Positions 40,746 through 48,633 of a stretch of DNA of 64,000 bases are shown here, piece after piece (positions within the stretch are counted from its first letter, which is position 1; each line of letters begins with the position of its first letter). Position numbers and translations under genes: made by a program. The DNA is from CBDCRK01 sp965220955. GTDB lineage: Bacteria; Desulfobacterota; Binatia; Bin18; CBDCRK01. The stretch spans positions 372,001-436,000 of the forward strand of contig CBDCRK010000032.1 in assembly GCA_965220955.1 (NCBI GenBank). The letters are read 5' to 3'. The notes under the pieces were generated by a model. It saw nothing but the letters and a program-made list of their open reading frames with translations. It made no database searches and was not told where the DNA came from.

Positions 40746-41150
40746 CTATAAGACGGGCAAAGCTCGTTTCAAATCCATTCGCTTAACATGAATCAGTCGA
40801 TGCCCTAGCATATCAACGGCCGCCTGGGATTGTTCGAGAATGATGTAGCCTAGCAGCGGCTCATAGATACCATCTTCTGGTTTCATATCTAAGAATAACA
40901 CTTCATTGTAAATAGAACGGAACCCTTCTATCTGAATCCTCACAGGACCGCATATTTCACCCTGAACAGTTTCTTGGGTTGCTGTCTCAAGTTCAACGGT
41001 TTGGATAGGCCCTAAATCTCCAAGCCGATCCTTCCAAGCGCTTGGCAAAACCATGTAGGCTGCACCCGTGTCAACCAGGGCATCGCATCTGAGGCTTTTT
41101 GATGGATCAGAAGGGTTATCAATTTTCACTGATGCTATGATCCGTCCCAT
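40746..41150 (-). CDS. Clan AA (retropepsin-like) aspartyl protease family protein
   Basis: 134-residue protein with the single-domain retropepsin motif ALVDTGAAYMVLP (about 24-36), Asp27 being the catalytic residue, and a LLGYIILEQ flap-side segment. These bacterial clan AA proteins are thought to act as homodimers; natural targets are unknown. ATG at 41150 has AGGAGAAAGTA. It is transcribed towards the LLM fragment. The preceding 170 bp hold nothing notable. Confidence 0.82.
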   Translation of the reverse strand: MGRIIASVKIDNPSDPSKSLRCDALVDTGAAYMVLPSAWKDRLGDLGPIQTVELETATQETVQGEICGPVRIQIEGFRSIYNEVLFLDMKPEDGIYEPLLGYIILEQSQAAVDMLGHRLIHVKRMDLKRALPVL

Positions 41151-41323
41151 TACTTTCTCCTATTTTAGCCAGTTGGCGAATCGGTCCTGGTCATGAATGC
41201 GACCAAGTACAACTTAGTAGGCAGCCATACAAATCTCCTTGTACAGTTATAAAAGGCTTTGGTATGCCCATTAATGCCTTTTCCATAATCTAATAGCCAT
41301 CTATTGCTTCTAAAATCTCCAAG

Positions 41324-42649
41324 TTATTCAATGGGTTTCTGTTTTTTTGCCCAGTGAAGCTCAAACTGCCTGGCCCAGGGATCACTCTTTATTGTTGGGG
41401 CAACCACTTCCACTGCTTGCAATAGCTCTTTTGGCTGGTAAACAGTGCCACTGCGCATAACCAGGACAATTTCAGGCCGCTCGGGAATGTGTTCCGTGAG
41501 GTCTCCGCGCACGAACACCATGTCCGCAGAGCCCCCTTTGCGCAATCGACCAAGTTCAGGACGTTGCAAAAAATCTGCAGCATTGGAGGTTGCTGCCCGC
41601 AGAGACTGCTTGGGCGACATGCCTGATTCCACCAGCAGGGACAGTTCCCGCCACAGACTCAAGCCTGGAAGAACGGCTCCACAGGGCGTGTCACTTCCAG
41701 CAAGCACCGGCACTTCTCTTTCCAGCAACAGTCCTACAAATCTCTGTGCTGCCTCCAGAGCGTGTTGCCACTTTGCCGCGGCCAAAGCACTCGCATCTTC
41801 GGACTGCCATTCGACAATCTCCGGCGGCATGTGTCGACGCTCTTCCGAGGAAGCGCCCTCTGGTGTGCGTACTCTCCATTGACTGTCCCAGTATGCCAGG
41901 GTCGGTGTTGCCGTTATCCCCAACTGGCTGACATTATCAGCCACCTGCTGCTGTTGATCCCATGTACCGGCAAAATCCGGGTCGCCCCAGACCTCGAGCC
42001 ACCCTGGAGGGTGATCTGGCCAGACATCGGCAAGAATTCCGTCAAGATGATAAAACTCATCTACTCCTGCTCGGCCCGCAACCAGAACTCCCTTTGCCAG
42101 ACAATGCATGGATATCTTGCGCCCGCCTTCGTGACTTTCCCGCGACATCGCCGGAATCCATTGCGGGTCCACCCCAACATACAGTTTGATGCCATCAACA
42201 CCCGCTGCCAGGGTTTCACGAACGGCGGCTAGAGCCGAATCGAGATCCGTACAGACCCGTGCCACTACAGGATGGATTGGTGAAGGCCCATCCACTAGCG
42301 GGCCCAGACACAGAATACGGGGCCAGGCCTGTTCCGGCCATTCCTTCCTGCATTCTAGTATCCACTGTAGTTCATTGCCGGTATCACGGACTGAGGTAAC
42401 CCCATAAGCAAGAAAAAGAGGCCCTTGCCAGCGCATAAAGTGGATATGGGTGTCGATCAAGCCGGGAATGATGGTGCAAGCGGGCTGTTGGTACAATGGC
42501 ACATCCTGCGGCAGAGCAGCAAGCGGCACAACGTCAACAACCCTGCCGTTATCGATCCATACGGCATGGTTTTCCAGAAGGTGTTCCCCATCGAAAATTC
42601 GCTCGGAGGTATAGGCCATACGGCCGTGAGCGCGCAAAACTTCGTCCAT
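41324..42649 (-). CDS. Amidohydrolase family protein (imidazolonepropionase/prolidase-like)
   Basis: 441-residue amidohydrolase. LIDTHIHFMRW near 64-74 gives the HxH metal pair; SMHCLAKGVLVAGRAG near 178-193 carries the third His; AGSDTPCGAVLPGLS near 320 the metal Asp. The N-terminal RIFDGEHLLENHAVWIDNGRVVDV is the barrel-closing beta domain. It fits the prolidase/molinate-hydrolase-like group better than urease-type enzymes. ATG at 42649 with AAAGGATCTGC. It follows the FAD oxidoreductase on the same strand (gap 148 bp), so they could be co-transcribed. Substrate unknown. Confidence 0.85.
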   Translation of the reverse strand: MDEVLRAHGRMAYTSERIFDGEHLLENHAVWIDNGRVVDVVPLAALPQDVPLYQQPACTIIPGLIDTHIHFMRWQGPLFLAYGVTSVRDTGNELQWILECRKEWPEQAWPRILCLGPLVDGPSPIHPVVARVCTDLDSALAAVRETLAAGVDGIKLYVGVDPQWIPAMSRESHEGGRKISMHCLAKGVLVAGRAGVDEFYHLDGILADVWPDHPPGWLEVWGDPDFAGTWDQQQQVADNVSQLGITATPTLAYWDSQWRVRTPEGASSEERRHMPPEIVEWQSEDASALAAAKWQHALEAAQRFVGLLLEREVPVLAGSDTPCGAVLPGLSLWRELSLLVESGMSPKQSLRAATSNAADFLQRPELGRLRKGGSADMVFVRGDLTEHIPERPEIVLVMRSGTVYQPKELLQAVEVVAPTIKSDPWARQFELHWAKKQKPIE

Positions 42650-42797
42650 TTGCAGATCCTTTGTTCCTTTGCTGTTGAACGGCTAAGCTCAGCAATATGC
42701 TAATAGCCTGTCTGCTGGAGCGCTTTGTTGTGCGGTTTTTAACCTGCTATTTTTCCGCCACAGCAATGAGGTGAGCACTTAAGAGAGGGTTGGACAG

Positions 42798-44678
42798 TCA
42801 AACTTGCCCCGCCTCTACCATTACCCTGGCAAATGCTGCGCGACTGGGCATTTTGTCACCCCAGAGGGCGGTGCCGCCTCTCCCAGTACGTGCCAGCCAT
42901 TCCGCTCGATCTTCGGTTGTAAGAGGTTGGTCTGGCTTAAACTCCAAGCTGTCGGTGTTGTCACCATAACCGCCGGCCATAACCAACCGTTGAATCGCGG
43001 CAAAGTCCGGGCTCCATACCGGTACATCAATGAGCCAGCAAAGCGGTACGCCTTCACCAACCACCTCTTTTTGCAATGAATGTAATAGGGTTTTATCTTC
43101 GCGGATGGCTTGGGGCTTCTTACCCTGTTCCAGAGCAAATGCGGCCAGCAGTCCTGCTGCTTCGCCAATGTTCCACTCAACAGGATGTAAGCGATAGCAG
43201 CCATTGGTAATGTGGGTTGTGCCAATGTTCTTGCTGGCAGCGATTAGGTTTTCCACCCGTACTGGGATCAAGGCGCCAAGGGAGATCTGAAACGGCTTGG
43301 TCCTTGTACTTGTGCCCACTTCATCTGGGCTTACTTGATGGATGTCGATCGGATACCAGCCAACGCCGATGGAGTCGGGGAAATGGACGGCACGCGGTCC
43401 GGGCTGGTGAGCAAGGGCGACCTCCTGTTCAATGATGGTCTTGAGAGCCTTGATCCGCCGGCATTCGCGAATGTATGGATGTTTACTCAGTCCATCGTTG
43501 CTACCCATGACATTGGGCCGCAGTAAAAGATGGGCAAACCCCGGACTGCCGTGTGGATTAGGTGCATGGGTCTGCAACCAATAGGCGAACCCCAAGCTAA
43601 CCCGCTTGGCCTCTTGCAGCGCTCGGGCCAAAGTCTCCGGGGGTTGATCTACCAAGGGCAGGTCGCGGTAGTCATTGCCTGGCCAGTTGAACAGGGTAAG
43701 GTCGTGTGCATAATGACTGGGAAACTGCGCTGCCTCGACAAGCCGGCGGTATTTCCACAGCGGCCCTTTTGTACCCGGCATGTCCTCGAACACCTGGTAC
43801 TCCAGCCAGCCGGTGGTTTCACCATAAATCTCGCCGCCGTGCACATGGATACGCAGACCATAGGGTTGGCGGTCGTGGTAGTAATCATAATGCGTTGGCT
43901 TAGAGATGCCATGATTCTCACCCTCGGGCTTCTGTTCGAGGGCGAATGTATAGGTGCAACTTTGCACACAGTGGGGCTTCGGCTCATACGGCTGAGCATG
44001 CGGCTCGGAGGTCTGTTGCACGGATTCTGCGCCAACAACATATTCTGTGCCCGTTAGCGGCAGCAGGTCGCCCAGCTCCGTAGCGTCCAAAATGTAGTGA
44101 AAGGCCATGCGCAGGGCGCGGCCGTTATCAAGGTTAAGCGCCTTGATCCAAACAACGCGATCGCCTTCCATCTGTGCCTCGGTTGCCTTGGTGCGCAGAA
44201 AAACCTTTAACCGTCCGGCCTCGACCTGCGGTGCCAGCAATTGGTTGATTGCGTTGACCGCAACAAGGGGCTCAAATGCCAGTCGACTTACCCAGCAACT
44301 GCCGGGATTCAAAGGCTCTTTTATGTTCGACTGTTCAATCAGCTTGCAATAATGAGCACGGATGTCTTCGCAAAGCTGGTAATAGGACTGTGTGCCGCCA
44401 AACGCCTCGATGTGTTCATGCTCGTCCAGGGCCGCAACCCCCTGGCTGGTCATCTGTCCACCCAGCCAATCGGTCTCTTCTAGCAGGCAGACATTATGTC
44501 CGCGCCGTGCTGCTGCCCACGCGGCCGCAACTCCCCCAGTACCGCCACCGACCACAAGTATGTCGCAGGACTCGTCACCACTGGTCGCCCCAGGGTCAAC
44601 CGCCACTATCCCCTGCAAAGGATCGCCTTCCGTGGGAACACGTGTTACATCAACCAGCGTGGGTAATTTCCTGTTCAT
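42798..44678 (-). CDS. FAD-dependent oxidoreductase
   Basis: 626-residue flavoprotein of the FAD_oxidored family. An N-terminal Rossmann motif DILVVGGGTGGVAAAWAAARRG (about 39-60) ends with the acidic ELLEET that holds the ribose. The second FAD region is IAASKNIGTTHITNGCYRLHPVEWNIGEAAGLLAAFAL near 505-542. Members in this family carry long inserts between these. The substrate is not known; neighbours (amidohydrolases) suggest a catabolic step. ATG at 44678 with GGGAAAG. No TM or signal. Confidence 0.88.
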   Translation of the reverse strand: MNRKLPTLVDVTRVPTEGDPLQGIVAVDPGATSGDESCDILVVGGGTGGVAAAWAAARRGHNVCLLEETDWLGGQMTSQGVAALDEHEHIEAFGGTQSYYQLCEDIRAHYCKLIEQSNIKEPLNPGSCWVSRLAFEPLVAVNAINQLLAPQVEAGRLKVFLRTKATEAQMEGDRVVWIKALNLDNGRALRMAFHYILDATELGDLLPLTGTEYVVGAESVQQTSEPHAQPYEPKPHCVQSCTYTFALEQKPEGENHGISKPTHYDYYHDRQPYGLRIHVHGGEIYGETTGWLEYQVFEDMPGTKGPLWKYRRLVEAAQFPSHYAHDLTLFNWPGNDYRDLPLVDQPPETLARALQEAKRVSLGFAYWLQTHAPNPHGSPGFAHLLLRPNVMGSNDGLSKHPYIRECRRIKALKTIIEQEVALAHQPGPRAVHFPDSIGVGWYPIDIHQVSPDEVGTSTRTKPFQISLGALIPVRVENLIAASKNIGTTHITNGCYRLHPVEWNIGEAAGLLAAFALEQGKKPQAIREDKTLLHSLQKEVVGEGVPLCWLIDVPVWSPDFAAIQRLVMAGGYGDNTDSLEFKPDQPLTTEDRAEWLARTGRGGTALWGDKMPSRAAFARVMVEAGQV

Positions 44679-44764
44679 CTTTGGCTTTCCCTATCGGATT
44701 GGAAAGGATTTAATCCACCCTTCAGCATGACAAACAGTGGTCGTGAGGTCAAATGTTTACCGCC

Positions 44765-44920
44765 CTATACTCGATCAGCGACTTTGTTGGGAGGGTTTTG
44801 TTCCCGGGCAACAAGATAAGGTTGCCACTCTTGCGCTCTTCCAGGATCCTCCATAAAGGCCCAAACATCCTCCAGGGATCTCCGGATGATTACACTTGCC
44901 TCTAAGTCCAGTTTGAGCAC
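44765..44920 (-). pseudogene. SRPBCC/polyketide cyclase-like N-terminal fragment
   Basis: 51 codons from GTG 44920 to a stop: LEASVIIRRSLEDVWAFMED then GRAQEWQPYLVAREQ. This is the first strand and helix of a START/SRPBCC domain (normally about 140 residues). An AAGGACAAGG precedes it. The rest is missing; the remaining gap to 45077 holds small hairpins only. Confidence 0.68.
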
Positions 44921-45077
44921 GTCGATTTCTTGCCTTGTCCTTGAGGAGGGTTTCCTTGCCTGACCGATAGTCAGGCTACTTCAGTCATTGTCTAGAAACA
45001 ATAAGGTCGTCTGATCCGACGTCTGACGTCGGGCATGAGGAGCGCGAACAGAGTGAGCGTCCCTCTCTATGCCGTTG

Positions 45078-45422
45078 TTAGGAGTCTTGGTATAAGCACG
45101 CATCTAAAATACCGAGGACCTCATTGAGAACAGCTTGCGGAGCCTTTTCCACAAACTTGACTTTTCGGCTGGCATACTCGATAGACTTGATCTGCTCAAC
45201 CATAATGTAGCCGCTGAGGGACGACTGATCGGGGACTTTCACGTGAAAAGGTATATTCCTACCCGTATGGGTAATAGGGCATACCATGGCTAGGCCGGTG
45301 TGCTTGTTGAACAATGTGTTGCTCACGACCAAGGCCGGACGCCGCCCTTTTTGTTCATGGCCAGACTGCGGATCAAAGGTTAAGATGACAAAATCCCCCT
45401 TTTTCGGGATATAGGATGGCAT
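45078..45422 (-). CDS. mazF: MazF/PemK-type endoribonuclease toxin
   Basis: 114-residue mRNA interferase. Typical opening IPKKGDFVILTFDPQSGHEQKGRRPALVVSN (MazF 'GDIV...DP..G.EQ.GRRPALVVS'), catalytic Arg in GRRPALV, the Thr/Ser of CPITHTGR, and HVKVPDQSSLSGYIMVEQIKSI with the conserved QIKS. It cleaves single-stranded RNA when free. It starts 1 bp after the MazE stop (TAAATG), so synthesis is coupled to the antitoxin. This is the only complete toxin-antitoxin pair among the several seen in the window. Confidence 0.95.
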   Translation of the reverse strand: MPSYIPKKGDFVILTFDPQSGHEQKGRRPALVVSNTLFNKHTGLAMVCPITHTGRNIPFHVKVPDQSSLSGYIMVEQIKSIEYASRKVKFVEKAPQAVLNEVLGILDACLYQDS

Positions 45423-45671
45423 TTACCATTCTTCCTTCCCGACCGGACCTCCCCACTCCACTTCTTCAACGTGATAGTCTTTGGGCATCCTTGAAACCAA
45501 CTCCCTCAAGTCGTATCTACCACGAACTTTTTCGAATGGTTCGATGATAATTTTCCGGCCTTGCACGGACACCTGAACGGCATCACCAATCTTCAACTGG
45601 ACATCTTCTAGAAGCGCCTTGGGGAACCGCAGGCCCTGGCTATTGCCCCATCTTTGCACCTTGGTCACCAT
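45423..45671 (-). CDS. mazE: MazE/AbrB-type antitoxin
   Basis: 82-residue antitoxin. The N-terminal swapped-hairpin DNA-binding domain reads VTKVQRWGNSQGLRFPKALLEDVQLKIGDAVQVSV, and the acidic C-terminal tail (VEEVEWGGPVGKEEW) would occlude MazF. Start at 45671 because AGAGGGA lies upstream and MVTKVQRWGNS is the family start. A partial inverted repeat (ATACTTCGGCTATA, about 45695-45710) overlaps the likely promoter and could be the autoregulatory operator. Confidence 0.93.
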   Translation of the reverse strand: MVTKVQRWGNSQGLRFPKALLEDVQLKIGDAVQVSVQGRKIIIEPFEKVRGRYDLRELVSRMPKDYHVEEVEWGGPVGKEEW

Positions 45672-45944
45672 ATCTGTCCCTCTCATGAAAACTTGACGTA
45701 TAGCCGAAGTATATCCCACGAAAAGGCAGAACGCAACCAAGTTTCGAGGGCAGTCTCTACAGTTTAACGACCAACCCTATTTGCGCGTATCAACAACTCG
45801 TTTGGCTTCACAATCTGGAAACGCAGCATTGATAGCCTCCACGGGGTCATAGCCACATGCTTTCATTGACATGCGAGTCAGCCTTGGACAGGTTTGGCCA
45901 TCTGAGTAATGCGCTCATCCTTACAGGATCATCCAGACCCTATC

Positions 45945-47063
45945 TCATATGCCGTAGAAATTTCTTGCATTGGTACTAAGGATCTTGTCAACGGACGTAG
46001 CCGGTAGAGCCGAGAGCAACTCCCGCGCCTTTTGCATTGAGTGTACAAATCCCTCCGCGTGCGGATAGTCGGAGCCGGTGAAAAACCGGTCATCCCCAGC
46101 AAACTGCACCATCAGCGGAAACATCTTCTCTTCCGGATCCCCATTGATCCAGATGTTGCGGGCGAAGTACTCGCTTGCCGACCGCTTCATCTGTGAAGTG
46201 TGCCCCATATACTTGTAGCGGTAATCGAGCCGCTCCAGCCACTCGCCTACCCAACCTACCCTTGCCTCAATGGTCGCCATCCGCAGCCGGGGAAAACGTT
46301 CAAAGACCCCATCGTACACTATAGTGGTCAATGCCTGACGCGGATCCTGAATGACATTCATGGAGATGTACATAAATCTAGGGTCCCGGTCCTGATACCA
46401 TTGACTGCCGGTGTAGTGGGGATGCACAACTAGGTGAAGGCCAATGCTGAGGTCGAGGTCCTGGGCCGCAGCCCATACCGGATCAAAGTCTGAGTGCCCA
46501 AGACTCTTACCATCAATGGGAGCTGCCGCTACAAACATTGTCCGACACCCTAGCTTGGCCACCCGCTCCATCTCACGCACCGCCATCTGCGGGTCACGTA
46601 GCGAGATATGGGCTGCAGGGAAAAGCCGGTCCTTGTGAGTAGCACAAAGCTCAAACGCCCAGGTGTTGTACGCCCGACAAAGAGCATCGGCCAGGTAAGG
46701 ATCCTCAACATCTCCTTCCCATAGCAGGCCCAGGGTTGGATAGATTACCTGGCAATCTATCCCCTCTTCGTCAAGAAAATGCACCCGCTTGTCCATATCC
46801 TGCCACTCAGAGCTAAAGGCTAGGTAACGGTCGAAGCTGCCGATGTCGCGGCCAGCCTCTTTTTGGCCATAGCCAACCGCTATGCCCAGCACCTCCTCAA
46901 CATCAAGAATCTGCATTAATTTCCCATCGACAAGCATCCTGCGGATGCCGCTGGCAGGGTCTGTCTCCACACGCATGACCCGCTCCCGGTAGGCCGACTC
47001 AGTATAGCGCTCGAATAAATCCAAGGGCTCCATGAAGTGGCTGTCACCATCAATGATTTTCAT
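45945..47063 (-). CDS. Amidohydrolase family 2 protein, paralogue of 16647
   Basis: 372 residues, same length as 16647. Metal motif IIDGDSHFMEP (3-13), mid-barrel LHLVVHPHYTG, terminal GSDYPHAEG. Long windows (285-310, 140-170) are the same as in the paralogue. RBS AAAAGGAGG. Here it stands alone, with MazEF downstream and a decayed LLM gene upstream on the same strand, where 16647 stands with an amidase. A decarboxylase or hydrolase of aromatic acids is the best family guess. Confidence 0.9.
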   Translation of the reverse strand: MKIIDGDSHFMEPLDLFERYTESAYRERVMRVETDPASGIRRMLVDGKLMQILDVEEVLGIAVGYGQKEAGRDIGSFDRYLAFSSEWQDMDKRVHFLDEEGIDCQVIYPTLGLLWEGDVEDPYLADALCRAYNTWAFELCATHKDRLFPAAHISLRDPQMAVREMERVAKLGCRTMFVAAAPIDGKSLGHSDFDPVWAAAQDLDLSIGLHLVVHPHYTGSQWYQDRDPRFMYISMNVIQDPRQALTTIVYDGVFERFPRLRMATIEARVGWVGEWLERLDYRYKYMGHTSQMKRSASEYFARNIWINGDPEEKMFPLMVQFAGDDRFFTGSDYPHAEGFVHSMQKARELLSALPATSVDKILSTNARNFYGI

Positions 47064-47109
47064 AAAAGTCCTCCTTTTTCTTCTTCCCGTATTTGAGTCA
47101 AAAGTGCCC

Positions 47110-47308
47110 TACCTAAAGTGTGGCATGATTTTCTCGGCATAGGCTCGTAATTGCCGGTCCAGTTCTTCCCTATCATGGCCAAAAAGATAGGCACAAAACC
47201 TGTTTACTCCCACTCTTTCTAATTCACGCAGCTTTTCCACGCAAGCCGCAACACTACCTAAAATACAAAGAAGTTTTTATCCGCAGTGTAAGCGACTCCA
47301 AACTCCAT
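47110..47308 (-). pseudogene. LLM oxidoreductase with large internal deletion
   Basis: ATG 47308 behind AAGGAGG starts MEFGVAYTADKNFF, an LLM N-terminus, then a stop. A few bases later, in another frame, GSVAACVEKLRELERVGVNRF and AYAEKIMPHFR give the family's C-terminus. About 250 residues are missing. A 26-codon remnant of an upstream gene (47404-47324) ends just inside its Shine-Dalgarno, as in an operon. Confidence 0.78.
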
Positions 47309-47530
47309 GATGGGATAGCCTCCTTATGGTGATTGTGACTCAAACCCTATGAACACCACCTCAAGGTTCCCTGAGCCAATGACCTGCTGGCCTTTTTGCA
47401 ACATAATGTTATCCTCTGTACACCCTAGCCCCAGAAGCACCCCCTGGGTGTTGTGATTGTACCACCGACCAAAAATAGCTACATTACGCTAGCGGCTCGA
47501 TCTACTATCTACATAGGAAGGATGAAAGAA

Positions 47531-48529
47531 ATGACGGACTACTATCGTATCTATGGCGCAGAGATGTCACCTTACTCAGTGAAGGTTCGTTCATATTTCC
47601 GGTACAAGGGGATCTCTCACAAGTGGATTATTCGTAACGCTGCAGCCCAGGCTGAATACGAGAAATATGCTAAGATCCCCATCATTCCGCTTGTTGTGAC
47701 CCCCGAAGATAAGGGTATGCAAGACTCCACGCCCATTATCGATCACCTTGAAGCTCTGTACCCTGAGCCCTCGATCCATCCATCAGATCCGGTCACTGCT
47801 TTCATTTCTGCACTTCTCGAAGAGTTCGGCGACGAGTGGGGCAACAAGTGGATGTTCCATTATCGCTGGGCACGCGAGGTAGATCAACTTAGCTCCGCTG
47901 GGCGCATTGCGCGTACAATGATGCCCATGGCGGACGAACAGCAGCACGCTGGAATGGTCACTCAGGTGCGGGAACGGATGGTGAATCGCGTGTGGTTCGT
48001 GGGCTCGAACGAACAGACCGCACCTCAGATCGAGGAGTCCTTCTGTGAGGCACTGGGGCAGCTTGAAGCCCACCTGGTCGATCGCTCTTACCTTTTCGGT
48101 GCCCGTCCTGCGTTTGGCGACTTTGGTGTGTGGGGCCAAGTATATAATGCCTGGACCGACCCCACGACCTGCGCACTTGTTGAGGGGCGCGCTCCGCATG
48201 TGCTTGCGTGGGTGCAGCGGATGCTGTGGCCGCGCGCAGAGGGTGATTTCGAGCCCTGGTTCCACCTCGAGCCAACGCTCCTGCCACTCCTCGAGCGCCA
48301 AGTTGGGTCTCGTTTCATGCCCTGGACCCGGGCCAACGCCGAGGCCATTGCCGGCGGCCACGAGGAGTTCAGTGTTGAGCTGGACGGCCATACCTGGACT
48401 CAGAAACCGCAGAAGTACCATGCGAAATCATTGCAGGCGCTGCGGGAGAAATACGCCGCCGTAGCCGACAAGGGCGTGCTCAACCCTATTCTTGAACGCG
48501 TGGGTTGTCTCGCGGGCTTGCGCGGCTGA
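47531..48529 (+). CDS. Glutathione S-transferase family protein
   Basis: 332-residue protein. The N-terminal thioredoxin-like domain reads YRIYGAEMSPYSVKVRSYFRYKGI (Ser/Tyr region at MSPYS), then IPLVVTPEDKGMQDSTPIIDHLEALYP with the cis-Pro loop and the DSTPI glutathione-contact Ser. The all-helical C-terminal domain is long, with GARPAFGDFGVWGQVYNAW. I start at 47531 because AGGAAGG lies 9 bp before. It is 104 bp before the dimethylformamidase-like gene and probably part of one unit with the nitroreductase. It may detoxify or isomerise a reactive pathway product. Confidence 0.83.
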   Translation: MTDYYRIYGAEMSPYSVKVRSYFRYKGISHKWIIRNAAAQAEYEKYAKIPIIPLVVTPEDKGMQDSTPIIDHLEALYPEPSIHPSDPVTAFISALLEEFGDEWGNKWMFHYRWAREVDQLSSAGRIARTMMPMADEQQHAGMVTQVRERMVNRVWFVGSNEQTAPQIEESFCEALGQLEAHLVDRSYLFGARPAFGDFGVWGQVYNAWTDPTTCALVEGRAPHVLAWVQRMLWPRAEGDFEPWFHLEPTLLPLLERQVGSRFMPWTRANAEAIAGGHEEFSVELDGHTWTQKPQKYHAKSLQALREKYAAVADKGVLNPILERVGCLAGLRG

Positions 48530-48633
48530 TACTCCGCTAGATCCTTTTGGGGGCACAAGCAGTTCGATATGGGAAATTCCGCTGAGGTATCCAAAGCATG
48601 GCATTGGATGATCTGCCAGAATGGAGGCCAGGT

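Noticed and set aside
45741..45944. 35-codon minus-strand reading (LTRMSMKACGYDPVEAINAAF) downstream of the amidohydrolase
   Set aside because: Protein-like but too short, no start, and no family recognised.
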